Below are positions 48,501 to 56,716 of a stretch of DNA of 64,000 nucleotides, one piece after another. The position numbers were made by a program, and so were the translations under genes. The stretch lies in assembly GCA_964466195.1 (NCBI GenBank), contig CAYXMQ010000012.1, positions 41,155-105,154 on the forward strand, in the 5' to 3' direction. The number at the start of each line of letters is the position of its first letter. Position 1 is the stretch's first letter. The notes beneath the pieces are model-generated. The model did no database searches and was not told the DNA's origin. It saw only the letters and a list, made by a program, of their open reading frames with translations. The stretch comes from PFJX01 sp964466195 (lineage in GTDB: Bacteria > Pseudomonadota > Gammaproteobacteria > Burkholderiales > Thiobacillaceae).

Positions 48501-49020
48501 CCATATCGGCACCGCCCGCTTCGTCGACTCCTCGGTGGAACGCGTCCAGGTGCGGGTGACCGGCCTCACCGACAACCGCTATGTAATCGCCTGCAACGGC
48601 CGCCGGGTGCCGCTGAAATCGAGCGGCCGCCACGGCGAATACGTCGCCGGCATCCGCTATCGCGCCTGGCAGCCGCCGTCGGCGCTGCACCCCACCATCG
48701 GCGTGCACAGCCCGCTGGTGATCGACCTGATCGATAGCTGGACCGGCCAGGCCATCGGCGGCTGCGCCTACCATGTCAGCCACCCCGGCGGCCGCAGCTA
48801 CGACGCGTTCCCGATCAACGCCTTCGAGGCCGAGTCGCGCCGCGTCAACCGCTACCAGGACTGGAACCACACGCCCGGCCCGCTGCCGCTGCCGCCCGAC
48901 CTCGCCGGTCTGGCCAAGTTCATCCCCGAAGGCAGCGGTCTGCGCGCGATGGCGCCACCGCCGGAAGAACCCACGCACGAATATCCCTACACGCTGGATT
49001 TACGGCGCAAACCGGAGTAA
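45544..49020 (+). CDS. Large transglutaminase-like protein with DUF2126
   Basis: The 1158-residue protein opens with the bacterial transglutaminase N-domain (VAIRHKTRYQYDRPVSM). The papain-like triad is intact: Cys about 180 in GSCRDSAWLL, His about 229 in LHAWAEVYVPG, Asp about 245 in GLDPTSG. From about residue 310 to the end is DUF2126 (GGEPTFVSIDDMES, FVDSSVERVQVRV), found with these enzymes. A 110-base segment near 47325-47440 encodes an unconserved SPLSRRELGG...PLKGGG stretch that looks like an in-frame repeat insertion. I chose 45544, where conservation starts. It heads an operon with ATP-grasp/alpha-E, a second transglutaminase and an amidotransferase. It likely hydrolyses or crosslinks isopeptides. 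Confidence 0.93.
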   Translation: MSIRVAIRHKTRYQYDRPVSMAPHILRLRPAPHSRTPILGYSLRIQPEKHFINWQQDPFGNFLARLVFPEKTTHFDFEVEVIADMTVINPFDFFLEEYAKDYPFEYDAQLSKELAPYCELAESGPLLLAWLKEVEHTPRSTQDFLVDINQRVWKALQYNIRMEPGVQTCEETLALARGSCRDSAWLLVQILRHLGFAARFVSGYLVQLSADLKSLDGPSGPEADFTDLHAWAEVYVPGAGWLGLDPTSGLFAGENHIPLACTPDPVSAAPVTGATDKCEVSFSFDNSVVRIHEDPRVTKPYRDDQWVAIDALGRAVDAKLLENDVRLTMGGEPTFVSIDDMESAQWNTAALGTHKLERARDLWQRLSGRFAPNGLKFSGQGKWYPGEPLPRWALGIFWRSDGVALWKNPALLADEGKSYGHSAATAAVFMEALSSRLGLPAAYSQAGYEDALYYLLKEAEHPANLDLAKINLKDPIERRSLADKLSRGLDEPVGYVLPIAWNDSRNSWTSSAWNFRRGRLYLIPGDSPMGLRLPLDSLPWVAEAERETPWPLDLFAPRDKLADDFGEKYGEIAKRYSEFQPARNPHPEIQEQPLADSPLSRRELGGNSSDADTPATTNPPSLPLKGGGTAVIHTALCVEARGGVLRIFMPPVSTLEHYLELTAAIEQVAARLETPVILEGYEPPRDWRLQRLMVTPDPGVIEVNIHPASTWDGFIGNTRVLYEEARLARLTTEKFMLDGRHTGTGGGNHVTLGGATPADSPMLRRPDLVMSLVTYWQHHPGLSYLFSGLFIGPTSQAPRVDEGRDEKLYELEIAFQQMPEVTPGAETSQLWLVDRLLRNLLVDLTGNTHRSEFSIDKLYSPDSPTGRLGLVEFRGFEMPPHWQMSAAQALLLRILVARFWQKPYRHKLVRWGTELHDRFMLPHYVRADLLDVVRDLQNSGYPFQADWLDPFIEFRFPRIGTVNIDDIEIELRTAIEPWHVLGEELSHIGTARFVDSSVERVQVRVTGLTDNRYVIACNGRRVPLKSSGRHGEYVAGIRYRAWQPPSALHPTIGVHSPLVIDLIDSWTGQAIGGCAYHVSHPGGRSYDAFPINAFEAESRRVNRYQDWNHTPGPLPLPPDLAGLAKFIPEGSGLRAMAPPPEEPTHEYPYTLDLRRKPE
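47325..47440. repeat. Palindrome-rich in-frame insertion in the DUF2126 gene
   Basis: The segment contains CCCCCTCTCGCGAAGAGAG followed by CTAGGGGGG and, further on, AATCCCCCC...CTTTGAAAGGGGGGG, i.e. poly-C/poly-G stems with a short loop. Such text is normally intergenic repeat DNA. It stays in frame and replaces nothing obvious, so it appears to be an insertion. Confidence 0.65.
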
Positions 49021-49084
49021 CGCCCGAGTGTCGCCGGCGGAATTACGGCGCGGCACGGACCCCTTGCTTGGGTAGTATTCAGCC

Positions 49085-51595
49085 ATGCCATCGCTCTCCC
49101 TGCTCAGCCCCTCCGACTACCCCCCTCTTCCCCACGCCTGGGACGAAATGTGGGATAGGCAAAGCGGCGTGCGCCCGCACTGGGCGCATCTGGTTGATGG
49201 CCTGTCCCGGCTGCCCGCGCGCGAATGGACGGCGCGCAGGCAGCGCATCGAGCGGCTGTTGCGCGAGAACGGGGTCACTTATCACGTCTATGGCGATCCA
49301 CGCGGGCGCAGCCGCACCTGGGAACTCGACCCGATTCCGCTGGTTCTGGATGGCCGCGAATGGCAGTCCATCGCGGCCGGACTGGATCAACGCGCACGCC
49401 TGCTCGACCTGCTGCTGCACGATCTCTATGGCGCGCAGAGCGTGCTTAAACGCGGTTTGCTGCCGCCGGAACTGGTGTACGGCCATGCCGGATACCTGCG
49501 CCCGATGCTCGGCGCGCTGTCCGCGTCACCGGCCAGCAACCGGCGGCGACTGGTGCTGTACGCGGCGGACCTCGCACGCGGGCCGGACGGCCAGGTCTGG
49601 GTGGTGGCGGATCGCACGCAAGCGCCGTCCGGGGTCGGTTATGCGCTGGAAAACCGCGCGGTGATGGCGCGCACCTTCCCGGAGCTCCTGGAAGGCGCCG
49701 GCGTGGCCAAACTCACCCACTGGCTGAAAGCGGTGCAGGCGTCCCTGATTCGGCTGTCGCCGCGCGACGAAGCGCACATGGTGCTGCTCACTCCCGGCCC
49801 CGCCAACGAGACCTACTTCGAACACGCCTATCTGGCCGCCCGCCTGGGCTACACGCTGGCCCAAGGCGACGACCTCACCGTGCGCGACGGGCGCGTTTGG
49901 CTGAAGGCGGTCTCCGGCCTCAAACCCGTGGATGTCATCCTGCGTCGACTGGACGAAGACTGGTGCGACCCGCTGGAACTGCGGCAGGACTCGCGTCTGG
50001 GTACCGCCGGGTTGATCGAGGCGCTGCGTCGCGGCAATGTGGCAATGGCCAATCCGCCCGGCTCCGGCCTCCTGGAAAACCCCGCCCTGTTGCCTTTCCT
50101 GCCCGGCCTGGCGCAGGCATTGCTGGGCGAAGACCTGACCCTGCCCACTGCCGCCACCTGGTGGTGTGGCCAGGAAAAAGAATGCGACTACGTGCTGGCC
50201 AACCTGCCGCACCTGGTGCTCAAACCCATCGCCCGCGGCCCAGCCCATGCAACCGTGTTGGGCGCAAACCTGGACCGCAGACAGCTGGCCACCTGGCGAG
50301 AGCGCATCCGAGCGCAGCCCCACCGCTATGTCGGCCAGCAACGGATGGCGTTGTCCAGCGTGCCGGCGCTGCGCGACCACCGACTGACGCCGCAACACAT
50401 GAACTTGCGCGCCTTCCTGGTCAGCCAGGGCGACGGCTACGTCGCCATGCCCGGCGGCCTCACCCGTTGCGGCGAAGGCTCTTTGCTGTCCGGCCAGAGT
50501 GGCGCCCTGTCGAAAGACACCTGGGTCACTCCGGCGCCGCCCAAGGCGGTTCCATCCAGTGTGCAGCTTTGGGTTGCGCACCCGAGCGAGATGGAAGTCC
50601 TTACCAGCCGTGCGGCGGACAACCTGTTCTGGGCGGGCCGCTACCTGGAACGCGCGGAGGGTGTGGCGCGTCTGCTGCGCGCGCTGCTCGACGGCCTCTG
50701 GGAAGAAGAAACCACGCCGGGCCAGATGCCGATTCTGACCGCGCTGATGCACATGATCGGCTACTCGCCGGAGACTCGAGAGCAGATCGGACAGTCCGGC
50801 TTTTCGGCGACGCTGGCGGCCGAAGTGCACGACCTGATCACCCGCAAGGACCATCCCGGCAATCTCGCCGATACCGTGCGCGCCCTGCTCCGCTGCACCT
50901 ACAGCACGCGCGAATACTGGTCGGTGGCAATCTGGCGTTTGCTCGACCGCATCGAGCGCGACTGGAACAAGCGCCGCCGCAAGCGGGAGCATGAACGCGG
51001 CGACCTCTGGCTCGGCCACCTGATCGACTCCCTGGCCGGTCTCGCCGGTCTGGCCTCGGAGACCCTGCCGCGCGCCGATGCCTTCCGCTTCTTCGACCTG
51101 GGTCGCCGCATCGAACGCGGCCTCACCGCCACCAACTTGATCACTCGCATGCTGGAGTCACAGCTCACCGATGAAGCCCAGCGCGAAAGCCTGTCCCTGG
51201 TGCTGCAAAGCGCGGACAGCCTGGTCACCTTCCGCCGCCGCTACCGCGGCGAACCGTTCCTGTCCGGCGTGCTGGAACTGCTGCTGTGGGACAGGGACAG
51301 CCCGCGCGCGCTGATCTATCAACTCGACACCGCGCGCCGCCACCTGGACGAAATCTCCCGCCCGCCAAAGCGCTGCGAGGCGCGATTATTGCTGCAGGAA
51401 GCGGAGCAATGCCTGCTTGCCGGCGCCTGCGGCGTAATCGATCCGGACGTGGCCGCCGAGCAACGCACGCGTCTGATCCTTGACCTTAACGCGGTCAGCA
51501 CTCACCTGGGCAACGCCTCCGCCGCCGTCACCCAGATCTGGTTCACACACGTGCAGGAACTGCATTCGATGAACGCCGGAGTGGCGCAAACATGA
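49085..51595 (+). CDS. Circularly permuted ATP-grasp protein fused to an alpha-E domain
   Basis: The 836-residue protein has an N-terminal CP-ATP-grasp (DUF404/DUF407-type) with GDPRGRSRTWELDPIP, YALENRAVMAR and the nucleotide-binding KPIARGPAHATV region (about residues 1-480). The C-terminal part from about 500 is an alpha-E domain (DUF403-type): SRAADNLFWAGRYLERAEGVARLL and the closing WFTHVQELHSM. In many genomes the two are separate proteins; here they are fused, while the second locus at 58-60.5 kb keeps them separate. ATP-grasp enzymes form amide bonds, so it is expected to ligate a peptide or amino acid. It sits 64 bases after the DUF2126 gene. Confidence 0.93.
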   Translation: MPSLSLLSPSDYPPLPHAWDEMWDRQSGVRPHWAHLVDGLSRLPAREWTARRQRIERLLRENGVTYHVYGDPRGRSRTWELDPIPLVLDGREWQSIAAGLDQRARLLDLLLHDLYGAQSVLKRGLLPPELVYGHAGYLRPMLGALSASPASNRRRLVLYAADLARGPDGQVWVVADRTQAPSGVGYALENRAVMARTFPELLEGAGVAKLTHWLKAVQASLIRLSPRDEAHMVLLTPGPANETYFEHAYLAARLGYTLAQGDDLTVRDGRVWLKAVSGLKPVDVILRRLDEDWCDPLELRQDSRLGTAGLIEALRRGNVAMANPPGSGLLENPALLPFLPGLAQALLGEDLTLPTAATWWCGQEKECDYVLANLPHLVLKPIARGPAHATVLGANLDRRQLATWRERIRAQPHRYVGQQRMALSSVPALRDHRLTPQHMNLRAFLVSQGDGYVAMPGGLTRCGEGSLLSGQSGALSKDTWVTPAPPKAVPSSVQLWVAHPSEMEVLTSRAADNLFWAGRYLERAEGVARLLRALLDGLWEEETTPGQMPILTALMHMIGYSPETREQIGQSGFSATLAAEVHDLITRKDHPGNLADTVRALLRCTYSTREYWSVAIWRLLDRIERDWNKRRRKREHERGDLWLGHLIDSLAGLAGLASETLPRADAFRFFDLGRRIERGLTATNLITRMLESQLTDEAQRESLSLVLQSADSLVTFRRRYRGEPFLSGVLELLLWDRDSPRALIYQLDTARRHLDEISRPPKRCEARLLLQEAEQCLLAGACGVIDPDVAAEQRTRLILDLNAVSTHLGNASAAVTQIWFTHVQELHSMNAGVAQT

Positions 51596-51641
51596 ACGGC
51601 TTCAGCTTCACTGCACCGTTTCAGCATGTGTTGAATCTGCC

Positions 51642-52520
51642 ATGACCTGCTTCCAGATCGAGCACCTCACCCGCTACGTCTACGCCCAGAGCGTCGACCT
51701 CAACTATGCCGAGGCGCGGATGTTGCCGCGCGACACGCCTGTTCAACGCGTGTTGGAAAGCCGCCTGGATCTGGCCCCGAACTGCGACGATCGGCAGGAG
51801 CGCAATGATGCCTGGGGCAACCGGGTCGTCTGGTTCATGTCGCGACAGCCGCACCAGGTGTTGAGCGTGACGGCCCACAGCCTGATCGAGCGCCAGCCGC
51901 CGCTCCCGCCTGCCGCGTCTCCCGCCTGGGAAACCGTGGCTGCTCGCCTGCGCCAGCCTGCGCTCGAGAGCGTTGCCGCCCGCGAGTTCCGCCTGGAATC
52001 GCCGATGATCGCGCCGCACCCGGATGCCGCTGCATACGCCCGCGCCAGCTTCCCGCCCGGCCGCCCCCTGCTCGCTGCCGTGGCCGATCTCACCGCACGC
52101 ATTCAGGCCGACTTCCAGTACCGACCCAACGCCACTCAGATCGACACGCCACTGGACGAGGTAATGCGGGAACGCCACGGCGTCTGCCAGGATTTCGCCC
52201 ATCTCGCCCTGGCCGGCCTGCGCGGTCTGGGCCTGGCCGCGCGCTACGTCAGCGGCTACCTGGAAACCACACCGCCGGATGGCATGCCGCGCCAATTGGG
52301 CGCCGACGCCACGCACGCCTGGATCGGCGTCTGGCTGCCCGAACTGGGTTGGTTCGACTTCGATCCCACCAACGGCATCGCCGCCGGTGAAGGCCATCTC
52401 ACCCTCGCCTGGGGCCGTGATTTCGGCGATGTCACTCCGCTCAAGGGGGTCATCCACGGCGGCGGAGAACATGCACTGGACGTGGCGGTCAGCGTGACCC
52501 GACTCGACGACAATTCATGA
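51642..52520 (+). CDS. Transglutaminase-like cysteine peptidase/transferase
   Basis: A 292-residue protein with the N-terminal transglutaminase domain (FQIEHLTRYVYAQSVDL) and core triad Cys about 182 (GVCQDFAHLA), His about 225 (ATHAWIGV), Asp about 240 (DFDPTNG). It lies 46 bases after the ATP-grasp/alpha-E fusion and overlaps the next gene by ATGA. It would cleave or reverse the amide bonds made by the neighbouring ligase; this is inference from the known co-occurrence. Confidence 0.94.
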   Translation: MTCFQIEHLTRYVYAQSVDLNYAEARMLPRDTPVQRVLESRLDLAPNCDDRQERNDAWGNRVVWFMSRQPHQVLSVTAHSLIERQPPLPPAASPAWETVAARLRQPALESVAAREFRLESPMIAPHPDAAAYARASFPPGRPLLAAVADLTARIQADFQYRPNATQIDTPLDEVMRERHGVCQDFAHLALAGLRGLGLAARYVSGYLETTPPDGMPRQLGADATHAWIGVWLPELGWFDFDPTNGIAAGEGHLTLAWGRDFGDVTPLKGVIHGGGEHALDVAVSVTRLDDNS

Positions 52521-53245
52521 ATAACCGAAAACTTTTCCTGCTCAAGGCCGGCAGCACCTTTCCCGACCTGGCCGCCCGTCTCGGCGATTTCGACGCCTGG
52601 TTGCGGCCCGGCCTGAATCTGCCCGCCGACCGGATCGAGGTGCGGGAAATCTGGCGGGACGCGCCGCTGCCACCGCCCGAAGACTGTGCCGGAGTGATCA
52701 TCAGCGGCGCCCACGCGATGCTCACCGAACAGTTGCCGTGGATGCGTCGCACGCTCGACTGGCTGCCGCGCCTGGTGGCCGCCGAGGTGCCCTTTCTGGG
52801 CATCTGCTTCGGCCATCAGATGCTCGCCGCAGCAATGGGCGGCCACGTGGATTTCCATCCATTGGGCAGGGAAATCGGTTGCGTCGATCTGCACCTGCAT
52901 CCCGCCAGCGCCGACGACCTTCTGTTTCACGACTTGCCCGCCCAATTTCCGGCGCTGGCCGTACATGCCCAGAGCGTGCGCATCCTGCCTCCGGATGCCG
53001 TGCTGCTGGCCGGCAACGGCTTCGAGCCGCATCATGCCTACCGCCTGGGTGCGCAAGCCTGGGGTATCCAGTTCCACCCGGAATTCAATGCGCAACGCAT
53101 GGACGCCTACCTCGACCACTTGGCCCTGCAATTGCACGCGGCGGGACAGGACTGCGAACATATACGCTCCCGATTGCGCGACACCCCCATCGCCGCCAGC
53201 CTGTTACCGCGCTTCGCGGCGTTGGCGAGAGCGCGCTTCAACTGA
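52517..53245 (+). CDS. Class I glutamine amidotransferase (GMP-synthase-like)
   Basis: The 242-residue protein has the nucleophile elbow FLGICFGHQML and the His-x-Glu pair in WGIQFHPEFN, completing the triad. Stand-alone members of this group either release ammonia for a partner ligase or hydrolyse gamma-glutamyl bonds. Being last in an operon of amide-bond enzymes, it may supply nitrogen or process gamma-glutamyl products. It overlaps the transglutaminase gene by ATGA. Confidence 0.9.
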   Translation: MNNRKLFLLKAGSTFPDLAARLGDFDAWLRPGLNLPADRIEVREIWRDAPLPPPEDCAGVIISGAHAMLTEQLPWMRRTLDWLPRLVAAEVPFLGICFGHQMLAAAMGGHVDFHPLGREIGCVDLHLHPASADDLLFHDLPAQFPALAVHAQSVRILPPDAVLLAGNGFEPHHAYRLGAQAWGIQFHPEFNAQRMDAYLDHLALQLHAAGQDCEHIRSRLRDTPIAASLLPRFAALARARFN

Positions 53246-53617
53246 GGTGGCGTCTGTTAACTGTCGGCGCGGCCTTCAATCCGGATGGAGGCATCCGCTG
53301 CTGCAAGGGCCGCGTGTTATCAAGGCTTTACAATGGCGTTCGTCCAGCGCAAACCCGAAGGGGGATGCATGGCTATCGGTTGGGGCAGTCACCCTGCAAA
53401 AGGACTTTACGACCAACGCATCCAGGCACGCGGCAAGCCGCTGCCAACAAGCTTTGCCGCTGCCTGCGCGACCTGAGCGACAAGGAAATCGAGGAATACA
53501 AGGCCGCGGCCGACCTCGCCTAACACGTATTCAACTCGGCCACAGCCTCAACGATTGAGGTCTTCCTTGCAGGCTGCCCTTGCTCGGCGCATTTGAAATC
53601 AAACAGCGGGACGAAAC
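53246..53617 (+). other. Gap with a small, possibly frameshifted ORF
   Basis: The best candidate is an ORF from ATG 53333 (MAFVQRKPEGGCMAIGW...GLYDQRIQARGKPL) that stops at 53476. A protein-like tail, DLSDKEIEEYKAAADLA, continues in the adjacent frame to 53523. One indel near 53440-53460 would join them into about 60 residues. No family is recognised and the call is weak. Otherwise the gap holds the leader of the next transglutaminase gene. Confidence 0.3.
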
Positions 53618-54469
53618 ATGCAACGCTTCAAAATCATTCATCGCACCTACTACAACTTCTCCGGCCTGGTCACGCTCGGGCCACATCAGTTACGCCTGCG
53701 TCCGAGGGAAGACCATGAATTGCGAATCGAATCATCAAGCCTGAACATCACCCCCCCTGCCACCCTGCTCTGGCATCGCGACGTGGAAGGCAATTCGGTT
53801 GCCACCGCCACCTTCGAACGACCTGTCAATCAGCTCGCGATCGAAAGCGAAATCATCATTCTGCAGTTCAATGAAGCGCCGCTCGATTTCCTGGTGGCCG
53901 ACTACGCCGTCAGCTATCCATTCGCCTATTTATCCGATGATGTCATCTTGCTGCTGCCCTATATGGCATACCCGGATGATCAAACGAAAAAACGGCTGAG
54001 TGAATGGATTGCGAGCTTCTGGCAGCCAGGTGAAACGATCCAGACTTACACCCTGTTGCAGCGCCTTGCCAACCGCATCCAGCAAACGCTGACCTACCAA
54101 CGGCGGGAAGAGCCCGGCGTGCAGACGGCGGCGCAAACCCTGACTTGTGGCAGCGGCTCCTGCCGTGACTTCGCCACGCTGTTCATGCAGGCGGCGCGCT
54201 GCCTGGGCCTGGCCTCGCGCTTTGTCAGCGGCTATCTCCACGCCCCGCTGGCGACGGACGGTTTAGGCGCAACCCATGCCTGGGCCGAAGTGTATTTGCC
54301 CGGCGCAGGCTGGAAAGGGTTCGATCCCACGATTGGGGAAATCGCCGGAGTGGACCACATCGCCGTCGCAGTCGCCCGAGTGCCCGAGGCGGTACCGCCT
54401 GTTGCAGGCACGTTCACCGGAATGCCGGGGGCAAATCTCGAGGTCGGCGTATGGGTGTCCAGATGCTAG
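53618..54469 (+). CDS. Third transglutaminase-like protein
   Basis: The 283-residue protein has the N-domain (RFKIIHRTYYNFSGLVTLGPH) and triad Cys about 182 (GSCRDFATLF), His about 220 (ATHAWAEVYLPG), Asp in FDPTIG. Codon use is a little more AT-rich than in its neighbours, and a separate leader precedes it, so it may have a separate origin from the 51642 gene. It faces the convergent ATP-grasp/alpha-E/dioxygenase-like operon. Confidence 0.93.
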   Translation: MQRFKIIHRTYYNFSGLVTLGPHQLRLRPREDHELRIESSSLNITPPATLLWHRDVEGNSVATATFERPVNQLAIESEIIILQFNEAPLDFLVADYAVSYPFAYLSDDVILLLPYMAYPDDQTKKRLSEWIASFWQPGETIQTYTLLQRLANRIQQTLTYQRREEPGVQTAAQTLTCGSGSCRDFATLFMQAARCLGLASRFVSGYLHAPLATDGLGATHAWAEVYLPGAGWKGFDPTIGEIAGVDHIAVAVARVPEAVPPVAGTFTGMPGANLEVGVWVSRC

Positions 54470-54577
54470 AGAATTCAACCTTGAAACGGCAGTGGATCGA
54501 GGCTGAAACCGCCCGCCATTGACACAAGCAACCCAGCTCAAGCGCTGTCTGCAGCCTTGGCCCCCCCCGATCCAAGC

Positions 54578-56716
54578 TCAGTCGGTCACCAACGAGTCAT
54601 TGCCCTGACGCCGCAGCATCGCCTCGAATTCCGCCGCGACCACCGGCCGGCTGAAGAAATAGCCCTGGATCTCGTCGCAACCATGTGCGCGCATGAAGTC
54701 GAGCTGGGCTTCGCTTTCAACGCCTTCGGCCACCACGCGCAGATTCAGGCTGTGCCCGAGGCCGATGATGGCGCGGGCGATGGCGGCATCATCGGGATCG
54801 TGGTTCACGTCCTGCACGAAACTCTTGTCGATCTTGAGACGGTCTACCGGAAAACGCTTCAGGTAGCTCAGGCTGGAATAGCCGGTGCCGAAGTCGTCGA
54901 CGGCGATTTCCACGCCCAGCGCCTTGAGTTCGGCCATCGCCCGATTGATGCGATCGGCGTCCTGCATGATCGACGATTCGGTCAGTTCCAGCTCCAGCCA
55001 GCGCGGTTCCAGGCCTGTATCGCGCAGCGCCGCGGCGACTTCGCCGACCAACCCGGCGCGGCGAATCTGGATCGGCGAGAGATTCACCGAAACCACGATC
55101 GGCGGCAGCCCCTTCGCCTGCCAGGCGAGATTCTGGATACACGCCGCGCGCAGCGCCCAGGCGCCGATCGGCACGATGAGCCCGCTTTCCTCAGCCACCG
55201 GGATGAATTGCCCGGGCGGCGTCAGCGGCTGTTCCGGCCGCTGCCAGCGGATCAGCGCCTCGGCGCCGACGATGCGGCCGCTGGCGAGATCGACCCGGGG
55301 TTGGTAATGCAGCAGAAACTCGTCGCGCTCCAGACCGCGGCGCAGATTGTTGACCACGTCCAGGCGGTCGATCACCGCGCTGTTCAGTTCCGGCGTGAAG
55401 AACTGGAAGGTATTGCGGCCGATGTCCTTGGCTTTGAACATGGCCAGATCGGCGCATTTCAGCAGGGTTTCCGCCGCCATGCCGTCGCGCGGGAACAGGC
55501 TGACGCCGATACTGCAACTGATGCTGTATTCACCATGCTCGCCCGCCCAGGGCTGCGAGATCGCCTCCAGCACGCGACGGATGACCAGGGTCGCGGCGGC
55601 CTCGTCGGGCTGGTCGGCCAGCACCAGCACGAATTCGTCGCCGCCTTGCCGCGCCACGGTGTCCTGGCTGCGCACACAGGCGCGCAGGCGCGCGGCCATG
55701 TCGAGCAGCAAGCGATCGCCGACATGGTGGCCGAGACTGTCGTTGATCAGCTTGAAATGATCGAGATCGACGAAGGCCACCGCCACCACCCGGCTATTGC
55801 GCCGCGCGGCATGCAGGGTCTGCTTCAGGCGATCGACCAATAACGCACGATTCGGCAGCCCGGTCAGGCTATCGTGGCTGGCCTGGAATTCGAGTTCTTC
55901 CTGATAGCGCTTGCGCTCGGTGATCTCGACGACGGTGCCTTCGTAGAACAGCACTTCGCCGGTTTCGTCGCGCACCGCGCGCGCATTCTCGGAAATCCAG
56001 ATGACGCTGCCGTCGCGCCGAAAGACGTGCGATTCGAAATTGCGCGCAGCGCCATATTGGCGCATCAGGCGCACGAATTCGCGGCGCCGCTCGGGATCGA
56101 CGTAAAGCTGGTGCTGGATGTCGGACAGATCGGCGATCAACTCCGCCGGCGTGGCGTAGCCGTAGATGCCCGCCAACGCCGGGTTGGCGTTCAGGTAGCG
56201 GCCGTCCGGCGTGGTCTGGAAGATGCCCTCGGTGGCATGTTCGAACAGGCTGCGATAGCGGCGCTCCGCTTCACGCAGGGCATCGTCGGCGGCACGCCGT
56301 TGGGTGATGTCCTGGATGAAGCCTTCGATCGTTTTCGCCTCACCGGCGCGGTTCTCCCCACCGACACCCCGCTCCCAGACCCAGCGCAAAAGGCCATCGG
56401 CGTGCAGCAGGCGGTATTCCACATCGTATTGGCCGTTGCGCGCCAAGCCGTCGACAATCGCACGTCTGACGCGTAGCCGGTCTTCCGGGTGGGTGATCTG
56501 TTCGTAGCTGCTGCGGGCGTTCAACAGCAGTTCCTCCGGCGAGTAGCCGGTGAGTTCGAAACAGCCTTCACTGACGAACTCCATGGTCCAGTCGCGATCA
56601 AGGCGGCAGCGGTAAACCATGCCCACCAGTTTGCTGATCAGTGTGCCAAGCAGCCGATTCCCATCCAGCAAACCGACTCCCTCCGGCGCGTTTCGCACCT
56701 CGACCGGGCTGTTCAT
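54578..56716 (-). CDS. PAS-GGDEF-EAL cyclic-di-GMP signalling protein
   Basis: Two PAS domains (about residues 20-145 and 155-280) precede a GGDEF domain with intact GGDEF at 358-362 and an EAL domain with intact EAL at 486-488. Both diguanylate cyclase and phosphodiesterase motifs look functional; which dominates cannot be told. No transmembrane segment is obvious, so it is probably cytoplasmic. It overlaps the upstream gene by ATGA and is therefore the last gene of the ATP-grasp-alphaE-dioxygenase operon, tying that pathway to c-di-GMP. Confidence 0.95.
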   Translation of the reverse strand: MNSPVEVRNAPEGVGLLDGNRLLGTLISKLVGMVYRCRLDRDWTMEFVSEGCFELTGYSPEELLLNARSSYEQITHPEDRLRVRRAIVDGLARNGQYDVEYRLLHADGLLRWVWERGVGGENRAGEAKTIEGFIQDITQRRAADDALREAERRYRSLFEHATEGIFQTTPDGRYLNANPALAGIYGYATPAELIADLSDIQHQLYVDPERRREFVRLMRQYGAARNFESHVFRRDGSVIWISENARAVRDETGEVLFYEGTVVEITERKRYQEELEFQASHDSLTGLPNRALLVDRLKQTLHAARRNSRVVAVAFVDLDHFKLINDSLGHHVGDRLLLDMAARLRACVRSQDTVARQGGDEFVLVLADQPDEAAATLVIRRVLEAISQPWAGEHGEYSISCSIGVSLFPRDGMAAETLLKCADLAMFKAKDIGRNTFQFFTPELNSAVIDRLDVVNNLRRGLERDEFLLHYQPRVDLASGRIVGAEALIRWQRPEQPLTPPGQFIPVAEESGLIVPIGAWALRAACIQNLAWQAKGLPPIVVSVNLSPIQIRRAGLVGEVAAALRDTGLEPRWLELELTESSIMQDADRINRAMAELKALGVEIAVDDFGTGYSSLSYLKRFPVDRLKIDKSFVQDVNHDPDDAAIARAIIGLGHSLNLRVVAEGVESEAQLDFMRAHGCDEIQGYFFSRPVVAAEFEAMLRRQGNDSLVTD

